Shown here one piece after another: positions 9,774-17,689 of a DNA stretch of 64,000 nucleotides; position 1 is the first letter of the stretch, and each line of letters starts with the position of its first letter. The notes beneath the pieces are model-generated. The model had not been told where the DNA came from. It worked only from the letters and a program-made list of their open reading frames with translations, and searched no databases. Source of the DNA: Streptomyces sp. MspMP-M5 (GTDB taxonomy: Bacteria; Actinomycetota; Actinomycetes; Streptomycetales; Streptomycetaceae); NCBI RefSeq assembly GCF_000373585.1, contig NZ_KB891899.1:27820-91819 (forward strand). The letters are read 5' to 3'. A program made the translations under genes and the position numbers.

Positions 9774-10528
9774 TGGGACTCGCCGACAGCCTGTGGCTGC
9801 GCCGCTTCCGCCCCGTACCGCACCCGCGGGTCAGGCTGGTCTGCCTGCCACACGCGGGAGGCAGCGCGTCCTTCTACCGGCTCTGGGCCGACGCGCTGCC
9901 CTGGGACGTGGAACTGGTCGCGGTGCAGTACCCCGGCCGGATGGACCGGCTGCGGGAGCCCTGCATCGAGGAGGCCGGGAAGATGGCCGATCTGCTGTGC
10001 GAGGAACTGCGGTTGCTCTCCGGTCGGCCGCTGGTGCTCTTCGGCCACAGCCTCGGTGCGCTGCTGGCGTACGAGGTGGCCCGGCGGCTGGACCGGCCCG
10101 GCACGCCCGCGCCCGCCCAGTTGGTGCTCTCCGGGCGGGCCGCGCCCGGCACCCGGCCGCCCACCACCGTGCACCTGGGGGACGACGAGGAACTCTGGGC
10201 CGAGCTACGGCGGTTGGGCGGCACCAGCGATGAGGTGAGCGCACAGCCGGAGCTGCGCTCCCTGGTGCTCCCGGCGCTGCGCAGCGACTACCGGCTGGCC
10301 GAGACGTACCGGCACGTTCCCGGTCCGCCGCTGAGCTGCCCGGTGACCGTGTGTGTGGGGGAGCGCGACACCGAAGTGAGCCGGGAGCAGGCGGCCGCCT
10401 GGTCCCGGTACACCCGCGGCGGCTGCGAGGTCGCCGTCTTTCCCGGCGGACACTTCTACCTGAATCCGGAGCGGGACCGGCTGTTGGAGCTGCTGAGCGG
10501 CGCACTCGCTCGACACACCCTGCCCTGA
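9773..10528 (+). CDS. Type II thioesterase (GrsT/RifR-like)
   Basis: The 251 residues form an alpha/beta hydrolase with LVCLPHAGGSASFY near the N-terminus, nucleophile motif GHSLGA (Ser about 93), an aspartate in GERDTEV and a late GGHFYL histidine. This is the editing thioesterase family that clears misprimed carrier domains. It is the only complete TE next to the NRPS genes, while the TE-like domain of the second NRPS lacks its Ser. It might therefore also release product in trans, although release is not the usual job of this family. It is the last gene of the first operon and converges on the O-methyltransferase. Confidence 0.88.
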   Translation: MGLADSLWLRRFRPVPHPRVRLVCLPHAGGSASFYRLWADALPWDVELVAVQYPGRMDRLREPCIEEAGKMADLLCEELRLLSGRPLVLFGHSLGALLAYEVARRLDRPGTPAPAQLVLSGRAAPGTRPPTTVHLGDDEELWAELRRLGGTSDEVSAQPELRSLVLPALRSDYRLAETYRHVPGPPLSCPVTVCVGERDTEVSREQAAAWSRYTRGGCEVAVFPGGHFYLNPERDRLLELLSGALARHTLP

Positions 10529-10553
10529 GCCGGCGCCTAGCGGCCCACCGCCC

Positions 10554-11597
10554 TCAGCCATCCGCCGGGCGGGCCTCCAGCACCGTGAGCGTGCTGGTCG
10601 GACGCCGCCGCTGCAACCGCAGCCCGGCACCGCGCAGCAGCCGGTCCAGTTCCTCCACGGTGCGGTGACGGCCGCCGGTCAGCACCAGCGTGTGCAGATC
10701 GATCAGTTTGCCCAGGTCGAACTCGTTGCCCGGCAGCAGCACCGCCTCCAGCAGTACCAGCGTGCTGTCCGGACGCATCGCTGCGCGGACCCGTCGTAGC
10801 AGCGTGGAGGCGCGCTGGTCGTCCCAGCCGGGCAGCACGGTCTTGAGGAGATAGCAGTCCGCGCCGGCCGGAATATCCACGAAGAAGTCCCCGGGCACCG
10901 TCTCGCAGCGGTCCGCCACCCCCGCCTCCCGCAACACATCGGGAGCGCCCTCCAGCACATGCGGCTGGTCGAGCAGGATCCCGCGCATCTCCGGGAAGCG
11001 TGCCAGCACGGCGGAGAGAAAGGCCCCCTCACCGCCTCCCACGTCGACCAGGGTGCGTACACCCGCCCAGTCGCAGTGGGGGAGGACGCTGCGCAGATGC
11101 AGGGTGTTGACGCCGCGCATGGCGCCGTCGGCTCGTGCGCTGTCCGCCGGCCGACGGGCCAGGTAGTCGTGGTACTCCTCGCCGTTGACCTTCGCGAAGG
11201 CTGACTCCCCGGTGCGTACCGCATGGTCCAGAGCACTCCAGGCGCGGACGTCGAAGGGCAGCAGAGGGCAGGAGTCGGCGAAGGAGAGCGGATGGTCACT
11301 GCGCATCACCTCCGACAGCGGCGTCAGCCCGAAGACGCCCTGCTCGTGCTCGGCGAAGACCCCGCGGCAGGCCAGCGCGCGCAGCATCCGGCACAGCGAG
11401 CGGGTATGCGTGCCGGTCCGCTCGGCCAGTTCCGCCACCGGTAGCGGGCCCTCCCGCAGCAGATCGGCCAGGCGCAGGTCACAGGCCAGGCGCAGCGCGA
11501 ACGGCACCACATAGTCGGCGAGTTCGCCGAGCCTGGCGTACGACTCCAGGTCCAGCCGCGGCCGTCGGCCGGTGCGCCGGGTGGCCGGCGTACTCAC
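10554..11597 (-). CDS. SAM-dependent O-methyltransferase, DmpM/TcmN type
   Basis: This 347-residue protein has the N-terminal winged-helix dimerization region of plant-caffeate-type O-methyltransferases (YVVPFALRLACDLRLADLL) and the SAM loop LVDVGGGEGAFL. A late acidic/histidine region near TVLPGWDDQ fits the family, although the usual catalytic His at this position (HDWDD) is replaced by Pro-Gly. It resembles the other DmpM-like gene at 12233. The chosen GTG start overlaps the cupin stop (GTGA), so the two form a small minus-strand operon. The methyl acceptor is unknown. Confidence 0.82.
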   Translation of the reverse strand: MSTPATRRTGRRPRLDLESYARLGELADYVVPFALRLACDLRLADLLREGPLPVAELAERTGTHTRSLCRMLRALACRGVFAEHEQGVFGLTPLSEVMRSDHPLSFADSCPLLPFDVRAWSALDHAVRTGESAFAKVNGEEYHDYLARRPADSARADGAMRGVNTLHLRSVLPHCDWAGVRTLVDVGGGEGAFLSAVLARFPEMRGILLDQPHVLEGAPDVLREAGVADRCETVPGDFFVDIPAGADCYLLKTVLPGWDDQRASTLLRRVRAAMRPDSTLVLLEAVLLPGNEFDLGKLIDLHTLVLTGGRHRTVEELDRLLRGAGLRLQRRRPTSTLTVLEARPADG

Positions 11598-12007
11598 TCC
11601 TGCCCCTCCCCGTCGGCACCCTCCCACCGGCGGTGCTCGGTGCGTCCCATGGGGGTGATGTGCAGCGCCCGGGACGGCTCGTGCACCACGGCCCGGTGCC
11701 AGGCGCCCTGGGGCACCACGCAGCTCTCCCCGGTGCGCAAGGACACCGTCTTCTCCCCGTCCGCGAATTCGACGACGAAGTCGAGCCGTCCGGAGACCAG
11801 GGTGACGATCTCGTCACCAGCGCAGTGCCGCTCCCACACGGGCCAGGTGCCGTCCATGGCCAGCACCCCGATCAGGATGTCGTCCTCGCCGTTGGCGCCG
11901 TGCTCCCCGCGCTGCGCGGCGTCGGCGTCCCACAGCCTCGCCGCGTGCTTGCCGTCCAGTTGCACAAACGTGTCGGAGAGCGTGAACACGTGCTGCACAG
12001 AGGGCAT
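11594..12007 (-). CDS. Cupin-fold protein
   Basis: The 137 residues contain a single cupin barrel, with a first motif around WERHCAGDEIVTLVSG and a second around VVPQGAWHRAVVH that supplies candidate metal-binding His/Glu residues. GAGG-like sequence precedes the ATG. It is the first gene of a two-gene minus-strand operon with the O-methyltransferase. Cupins in such clusters may be oxygenases, isomerases or non-catalytic sensors, and nothing here separates these options. Confidence 0.72.
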   Translation of the reverse strand: MPSVQHVFTLSDTFVQLDGKHAARLWDADAAQRGEHGANGEDDILIGVLAMDGTWPVWERHCAGDEIVTLVSGRLDFVVEFADGEKTVSLRTGESCVVPQGAWHRAVVHEPSRALHITPMGRTEHRRWEGADGEGQE

Positions 12008-12080
12008 TTCCTCACCTTTCCGAGATCTACGGGAGCGCGCTGGCCTCGGTTTCCGGCCGGCGCCGTCCCCTCATGCAACC

Positions 12081-12105
12081 ACGCCCGCCGCCACGCGGCG
12101 GGCGT
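12081..12105. promoter_or_regulatory. 10-bp perfect inverted repeat in divergent intergenic region
   Basis: ACGCCCGCCG and its exact complement CGGCGGGCGT are separated by five bases. The repeat sits between the divergent cupin/O-methyltransferase operon and the O-methyltransferase at 12233. Either an operator for a dimeric regulator or an RNA hairpin in one of the leaders is possible. There is no T-run, so a classical terminator is less likely. Confidence 0.45.
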
Positions 12106-12232
12106 CGTGAACAAGACGCATAACTGAGGCCGGAAGGGCATGAAGATCCGCCTTGTACGGCTTGGACGGCACTCACTAGCTTCGGCCTTCGCGGCAGCGC
12201 GCGGCTGCGCGAGACGGGGAGAGGAAGCTGCG

Positions 12233-13246
12233 GTGACAGCCATGGAAACCAGCCTGCTCGACGACGTCCACTACGTGTCCGACCTGGGGGACTTCATCGT
12301 TCCCGCCACGTTGCGCGTGGTCAGCGACCTCCGGATCGCCGACCATCTGCGCGACGGCCCCCGGAAGGTCACCGAACTCGCCGAACTCACCGGCGCCCAT
12401 CCGCGCGCCCTGCTGCGGGCGCTGCGCGTGCTGGCCGCACGCGGCATCTTCCGCGAGACGGATCCGGAGAACTTCGAGCTGACCCGCCGCGCCCAACTAC
12501 TCCGAGGCGATCACCCGTTCTCGCTGCGCGACGGACTCACCCTGCTCTCCTGCGACGTGGAAGCCTTCGCCCGCTTCGATCACAGCGTTCGAACCAACGA
12601 GGCGTCCTTCGACCATGTGCACGGCGAGGGCTACTGGGAGTGGATGAGCCGCCACCCCGACGAGAGCGCCCGCTTCGACGCCACCCAGCAGGGCGCCACC
12701 CGGCTGGAGCTGCGCGCTTCGTTCGCCGCGTACGACTGGTCGGAGCTCGGCAGTATCGCGGACATAGGCGGTGGTAACGGCGCGTTCCTCGCCGGGCTGC
12801 TCTCGCGCTACCGCTCGTTGAAGGGCTGCCTCTTCGACCTTCCGCACGTCGTCGAGGGGGCTCCGCGAATCCTCGACAAGGCGGGCGTCACCGAGCGCTG
12901 CGAGATACGCGGCGGGAGCTTCTTCGAGGCGGTGCCCGCCGGGTACGACGCGTACCTCATGAAGCGGATTCTCTACAGCTGGCCGGACGACAAGGTGCGG
13001 GCTGTCCTGCGCACCGTACGGGCCGCGATGCGCGAGGACAGCAGGATGCTGCTGATCGAGCCGATGGAGACGCCGGGCAACGCCCGCGAGCCGGGCAAGG
13101 TGTACGACCTGCTCATGCTCGCCCTGGGAGGCGGTTCGGCGCGTTCCGAGGACCATCTCGCCGCGCTGTTCGACGAGGCCGGCCTCCGCCTTGAGCGCGT
13201 GGTGCCCACCTTGATGTACCCCATTGTCGAGGCCCGGCCGCGGTGA
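12233..13246 (+). CDS. SAM-dependent O-methyltransferase, DmpM-like (second copy)
   Basis: This 337-residue protein has the same layout as the gene at 10554: winged-helix start (LGDFIVPATLRVVSDLRIA), then the SAM loop IADIGGGNGAFLAGL. The 'MKRILYSWPDD' segment carries Ser-Trp where the catalytic His is commonly found. The GTG at 12233 is chosen because GAGAGGAAG lies at normal spacing; ATG 12242 is an alternative. Its stop overlaps the GTG of the AMP ligase. Two divergent members of one family suggest two successive or alternative methylations. Confidence 0.82.
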   Translation: MTAMETSLLDDVHYVSDLGDFIVPATLRVVSDLRIADHLRDGPRKVTELAELTGAHPRALLRALRVLAARGIFRETDPENFELTRRAQLLRGDHPFSLRDGLTLLSCDVEAFARFDHSVRTNEASFDHVHGEGYWEWMSRHPDESARFDATQQGATRLELRASFAAYDWSELGSIADIGGGNGAFLAGLLSRYRSLKGCLFDLPHVVEGAPRILDKAGVTERCEIRGGSFFEAVPAGYDAYLMKRILYSWPDDKVRAVLRTVRAAMREDSRMLLIEPMETPGNAREPGKVYDLLMLALGGGSARSEDHLAALFDEAGLRLERVVPTLMYPIVEARPR

Positions 13247-14823
13247 TACTCGACCGGCTCGCAGACCTGGACCCGGAGCGTGGCATCCACTTCGCCCGCG
13301 GACGCGATGGCTGGGAGTTCCACAGCTACGCCGCTCTCTCCGCGCGGGCGCACGCGGTTGCCGGGGCGCTGCGCGACCGCGGGGGCGCACCGGGCCGGAC
13401 CGTGGCCCTGCTGCACCGCACCGGGCCCGACTTCGTGGCAGGACTGCTCGGGTGCCTGCTCGCCGGGGCCGTTCCCGCTCCCCTCGCGCCACCGCCGCTC
13501 GGTCACCCGGAGGCTTTGTACGCGCGGCGGCTGCGCCAACTCCTCATCGCATCCGGGGCGGTCCTCACGCTGGCCGACGCGTCGCTGAGCCCCCTCCTAT
13601 CGCCGGATCACCCAGCCCTGACCACCTCGGAGCTCACCGCCACCCCAGGCCCTGTCCCGCTGGAGCCGGCCCGCCCGGCCGGACTCCTCCAGTTCACCTC
13701 CGGCTCCAGCGGTCCTCCACGCCCGGTCCGCATCCCGTACGAGGCGCTGTGCGCCAACATCGCGGCGATCGGCGACTGGCTCGGTCTCGGCGAGAGCGAT
13801 GTGACCGCGTCATGGCTGCCGCTCCACCACGACATGGGGCTGACCGGCTGCCTTCTGACACCCGTCGCGTACGGCCACGACATCTTCCTGATGAGCCCCG
13901 AGCAGTTCCTTCGCGACCCGCTGCGTTACCTGCGCTGTTTCGACGAGGGTGGTGCCACGGTCTCCAGCACCCCCGCGTTCGGCCTCGCCCATCTGCTGAG
14001 ACGGCTGACCCCGCAGCACCTGGCCGGCCTCGACCTGTCCTGGCTGCGCGCCCTGATCGTCGGGGCCGAACGCGTCAGCCCCGCGCTGCTCGACCGCGTG
14101 ACGGCACTCCTTGCCCCGCACGGCCTGCGGCGTGGAACCCTGCTGCCCGCCTACGGACTGGCCGAGGCCACCCTCGCGGTCACCGGTGTGCGTCCCGGGC
14201 ACAGCTGGACCACGCGCGCCGAACCCCCGGGCGACGCCCCGGCCGTGGTCTCCTGCGGACCACCGGTGTCCGGTGTGCGGGTCAGCGTGCTCGGCGAGGA
14301 CGGCGCAGAGCTGCCCGAGGACATCGTCGGTGAAATCGCCGTACGTGGCGGCTCCGTGGCGCACCAGGGGCCGGAGGCGCTGCGGACCGGCGACGCCGGT
14401 TTCCTGCACGGCGGCGAACTCCACATCCTCGGCCGCCTCGGGGACGGGCTCAAGGTCCGCGGCCGCATGGTCTTCGCCGAGGCACTGGAGGAGCAGCTTG
14501 CCGCCGCGGGCGTCCCCCATCGGCGAACCGCCGCGCTGCTCGGCGTGCACCGAGGCCGGGCCACCGCCGTGGTGCTCCTGGACCGCCAGCACCCCGGTTG
14601 GGTGGACACCGCCCACACACTGCTGCGCCGCGAACTCCCGGACGCGGACCGGGTGGTGCTGTCCGTCCCCGTCGGCGTGCTGTCCCGCACCACCAGCGGG
14701 AAGCCACGGCGCCGCCCGCTATGGCACGACTATTGCGAGGGCCGGCTGCCGGGGGAGCCCCTCGCGCCGCCCGCCCCGCCGACTTCCCCTGCCCTTCATC
14801 CCGTACGAGGAGGAACCCGATGA
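13243..14823 (+). CDS. Fatty-acyl-AMP ligase-like adenylating enzyme
   Basis: This 526-residue ANL-family enzyme has LQFTSGSSGPPRPV as the P-loop-like motif, SWLPLHHDMGLTG typical of fatty-acyl-AMP ligases, PAYGLAEATLAV, and C-terminal SRTTSGKPRRR with the catalytic-lysine region. FAALs activate a carboxylic acid as the adenylate and hand it to a carrier protein. The ACP encoded immediately downstream (ATG within four bases of the stop) is the obvious acceptor. It could load the starter acid onto the assembly line; the acid's identity is not visible. Confidence 0.85.
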   Translation: MILDRLADLDPERGIHFARGRDGWEFHSYAALSARAHAVAGALRDRGGAPGRTVALLHRTGPDFVAGLLGCLLAGAVPAPLAPPPLGHPEALYARRLRQLLIASGAVLTLADASLSPLLSPDHPALTTSELTATPGPVPLEPARPAGLLQFTSGSSGPPRPVRIPYEALCANIAAIGDWLGLGESDVTASWLPLHHDMGLTGCLLTPVAYGHDIFLMSPEQFLRDPLRYLRCFDEGGATVSSTPAFGLAHLLRRLTPQHLAGLDLSWLRALIVGAERVSPALLDRVTALLAPHGLRRGTLLPAYGLAEATLAVTGVRPGHSWTTRAEPPGDAPAVVSCGPPVSGVRVSVLGEDGAELPEDIVGEIAVRGGSVAHQGPEALRTGDAGFLHGGELHILGRLGDGLKVRGRMVFAEALEEQLAAAGVPHRRTAALLGVHRGRATAVVLLDRQHPGWVDTAHTLLRRELPDADRVVLSVPVGVLSRTTSGKPRRRPLWHDYCEGRLPGEPLAPPAPPTSPALHPVRGGTR

Positions 14824-15197
14824 CTCAGCCCGCCGCTTCCACCGAGGCAGCGCCCACCGAGGCCGAGGTCCGCGCGACCGTAGAGCAGCTGGTGCAGGAG
14901 ATGGCGCCCGATTCCGAAGGGTTTGCCTGCCCGCCGCCCCCGGACGCCAGGCTGGTGGAAGACCTCGGCTACCACTCGCTGGCCCTCCTGGAGTTCGCCT
15001 TCGCCCTTGAGGACGAGTTCGACCTGCCGCCGATCGACGAGGAGACCGCGCGCGCCATCCTCACCGTCGGCGCCGTGCAGGACCACGTTGTCGGCATCCT
15101 GCGGGAGCGCGGCCGGCTCGGCTCGGACACCGGTGCCGCTGGGACTCCGGGCGCCGCTGAGGCCGCCGGGGAGAAGGGCGCGGGAGCCGCCGGATGA
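14820..15197 (+). CDS. Acyl carrier protein (FAAL partner)
   Basis: The 125 residues comprise a short variable head, a carrier helix bundle (about 20-95) and an Ala/Gly-rich tail. The candidate phosphopantetheine Ser (about 53) lies in LGYHSLALLEFAF, where His replaces the usual Asp before Ser. The ATG is preceded by AGGAGGAAC. The head overlaps the end of the FAAL gene and the end overlaps the next methyltransferase. It is distinct from the ACP of the polyene PKS at 26702. Confidence 0.82.
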   Translation: MTQPAASTEAAPTEAEVRATVEQLVQEMAPDSEGFACPPPPDARLVEDLGYHSLALLEFAFALEDEFDLPPIDEETARAILTVGAVQDHVVGILRERGRLGSDTGAAGTPGAAEAAGEKGAGAAG

Positions 15198-16291
15198 CCA
15201 GCGGAGCTGCCCCCGAGAACGAGGCGCTCGCGCTGAGCAGCCGGATGTTCATGGCCATGCTGGCCACCCAGGAACTGCTCACCAGCTACCTCGGGATCCG
15301 CCTCGGGCTGTACGAGGCGCTGGCCGCGGGACCGGCCACCACCACGGAGCTCGCGGAGCGCGTCGGCATCTCCCCCCGGTACGCCCGCGAGTGGCTGGAA
15401 CAGCAGGCGGTCGCGCACCTGGTCACCGTGGAGGACCGGAGCCGGCCCGCCACCGCGCGGCGCTACGTGCTGCCCGCCGCGCACGCCCGGGTGCTCACCG
15501 TCTCCGACGACCCGCTGTCAATGGCCGCGCTGACCGCCCTGCCACTCGGTGGAGTGGCGCGCGCTCTGCCCGAGTTGCTGGAGGCCTACCGCTCCGGGCG
15601 CGGTGTGCCCGACGAGCGATACGGCGCCGACTGGCGGGAGGGCCACTCCGGTGCCAACCGCTCGCTGTTCCGGAACGACTTGCCCGGCTGGCTCAAGAGC
15701 GCCGTACCGGGAACGCATGAGCGGCTCTGCCGCCCCGGTGCGCGGATCGCCGACGTCGCCTGCGGGGTCGGCTGGGCCGCACTGGCCCTGGCCGGTGCCT
15801 ATCCCGACGCCGAGGTCGACGGCATCGACCTGGATGCCGAGTCGATCGCGATGGCCCGCCGCCACGCCGAGGCCGTGGGCGTCGCCGACCGTACGCGCTT
15901 CGTCGCCGGGGACGCGGCGGGCGGGCTGCCCGAAGGGCGCTACGACCTTGTGTGCCTGTTCGACTCGCTGCACGAGATCGGCAAGCCGGAGAAGGTGTTG
16001 CGCGCCTGCCGGGCGCTGCGTGCGGACGGCGGACAGGTGCTGGTACTGGACGCGAAGGTGGCTGACGTCTTCTCTCCGGACGCCGGAGAGGTGGAGCGGT
16101 TCCAGTACGCCACCAGCGTGCTGCACTGTCTGCCGGCGGCGCTCTGTGACACGGACGATCCGGAGACGGCCACCGGTACCGTGCTTCGCCGCGGAACTCT
16201 GCGCGGACAAGCGCTGCGCGCTGGCTTCACGAAGGTGCGGACGCTGCCGGTGGAGGACCGCTTCCACCGGCTGTACGCGCTCGACGGCTGA
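15194..16291 (+). CDS. Class I SAM-dependent methyltransferase with N-terminal winged helix
   Basis: The 365 residues start with a winged-helix segment (GLYEALAAGPATTTELAERV) like the Rv2258c group. A methyltransferase core follows with IADVACGVGWAALALA (motif I) and VDGIDLDAESIAMA (motif II). It is co-translated with the ACP upstream (ATGA) and ends at an exact inverted repeat shared with the convergent P450. It could methylate the cluster product; O, N or C specificity cannot be decided. Confidence 0.8.
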   Translation: MTSGAAPENEALALSSRMFMAMLATQELLTSYLGIRLGLYEALAAGPATTTELAERVGISPRYAREWLEQQAVAHLVTVEDRSRPATARRYVLPAAHARVLTVSDDPLSMAALTALPLGGVARALPELLEAYRSGRGVPDERYGADWREGHSGANRSLFRNDLPGWLKSAVPGTHERLCRPGARIADVACGVGWAALALAGAYPDAEVDGIDLDAESIAMARRHAEAVGVADRTRFVAGDAAGGLPEGRYDLVCLFDSLHEIGKPEKVLRACRALRADGGQVLVLDAKVADVFSPDAGEVERFQYATSVLHCLPAALCDTDDPETATGTVLRRGTLRGQALRAGFTKVRTLPVEDRFHRLYALDG

Positions 16292-16341
16292 ACGCGGCGC
16301 CCAGGGGACGGAATCCGGCCGGCCCCCGGGCGCCGCGTTCA
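16289..16341. terminator. Bidirectional terminator, 14-bp perfect stem
   Basis: TGAACGCGGCGCCC (16289-16302) pairs exactly with GGGCGCCGCGTTCA (16328-16341). The outer bases of the stem are the stop codons of the two convergent genes, the methyltransferase on the plus strand and the P450 on the minus strand. The loop is about 25 bases. The position and symmetry fit a shared transcription terminator. Confidence 0.75.
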
Positions 16342-17544
16342 GACTGGGCGCACCGCGACCGGGACCGTTCCGTACGCCCGGAAGCTGGAGTCCGTACGGC
16401 GCAGCGCGGGGCCGTCGGGCTCCAGGGCCGCAAAGGTGTCCAGCAACCTTCCGAACACCACACGCCCCTCCAACCGCGCCAGCACCGCACCCAGACAGTG
16501 GTGCATCCCGCCTCCGAAGCTCACCTGCGGGTTGGGGTCACGCCCGATGTCCAGCCGGTCCGGGTCGCGGAAGACCTCGCCGTCCCGGTTGGCGGAGCCG
16601 AGCAGGAGTACCAGCACCCGGCCGGGCCGCAGCGTGCGGTCCCCGACCGTCACCGGTTCGCGTACCAACCGCGCGGTGCCCTGGATCGGCGCGTCATACC
16701 GCAGGAACTCCTCCACCGCGGAGGGCAGCTGACTCCGGTCGGCGCGCAGCCTGGCCAGCTCGCCGGGGTGCTCCAACAGCGCGGCGCAGCCGGTGGCCAG
16801 GAGGTTCATCGTGGTCTCGAACCCGGCGAAGAAGGAGAAGACCGCGTTGTCCACGATCTCCGCGTGGCTGAGTGTGGCACCGGCCTCCTCCGCCGCCAGC
16901 ATCCGGGAGAGCAGATCCTCGCCCGGCCGCCGGGCACGCTCGGCCAACACCTCGTCGAGGTACTCCCGCAGCCAGGTCACCGCGGCATCGGCGGCCGACC
17001 GGTCCTCCTCGGGGACCACCGCGGCGAACGCCTTGCCCAGGTCCACCGCGCGTGGCCGGATCAGATCGCGGTCCGCCGCGGAGAGCCCCATGAGTTCGCA
17101 CACCACCATCACCGGCAGAGGGAATGCGAGATCGGTCACCGCGTCGAACCGCCCGGTGTCCCGCGCGGGTTCCAACAACCGGTCGACCAGTCCGCCGATC
17201 CGCGCCTCCAGTGAGCGCACCAGCCGAGGGCTGAACGCCTGCCCCAGCAACCGCCGGAGCCGGGTGTGGTCCGGCGGGTCGCGGTACAGCACGATCCGGC
17301 GGAAGAACGCGCCCGCCGCGCCGTCGCCGGCGGAGGCACGGTGGTATGCCTCGGGGAACTCGCTGCCCAGTCTGCGGTCCTTCAGCAGCGTCGCGACGTC
17401 CTTGTGCCGGGTGACCCCGTAACTCCCCGGCCCCATCCGGCACAGGGGTGCGGTGGCGCGCAGCCGCGCGTACGCGGGATACGGGTCGTCCAGCACGTCG
17501 GGGGCCAGCGGGTCGAAGCGGGGAAGCAGCTCTCGCAACACCAT
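16339..17544 (-). CDS. Cytochrome P450
   Basis: The 401 residues show the bacterial class I P450 hallmarks: I-helix FFAGFETTMN, an ExxR motif (EEFLRYD) and heme-binding FGGGMHHCLGAVLARLE with the cysteine ligand. The ATG at 17544 gives the standard family length; the frame is open further upstream but that stretch is not P450-like. It is transcribed divergently from the condensation gene. The substrate is presumably the cluster product. Confidence 0.88.
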   Translation of the reverse strand: MVLRELLPRFDPLAPDVLDDPYPAYARLRATAPLCRMGPGSYGVTRHKDVATLLKDRRLGSEFPEAYHRASAGDGAAGAFFRRIVLYRDPPDHTRLRRLLGQAFSPRLVRSLEARIGGLVDRLLEPARDTGRFDAVTDLAFPLPVMVVCELMGLSAADRDLIRPRAVDLGKAFAAVVPEEDRSAADAAVTWLREYLDEVLAERARRPGEDLLSRMLAAEEAGATLSHAEIVDNAVFSFFAGFETTMNLLATGCAALLEHPGELARLRADRSQLPSAVEEFLRYDAPIQGTARLVREPVTVGDRTLRPGRVLVLLLGSANRDGEVFRDPDRLDIGRDPNPQVSFGGGMHHCLGAVLARLEGRVVFGRLLDTFAALEPDGPALRRTDSSFRAYGTVPVAVRPV

Positions 17545-17689
17545 GCAGGCGATCCTGCGCCCGCCCACCGGGTCCGGCAACCACGAAAGGGCGGATCTGT
17601 TATGCGTCTTGGCCGCGCTCGCTGCGCCGGTCATGCGTACCCGCCTGCACCGGCCGCCGCACCCCCGGTGCCCGGCTAACGTGCTGCCC

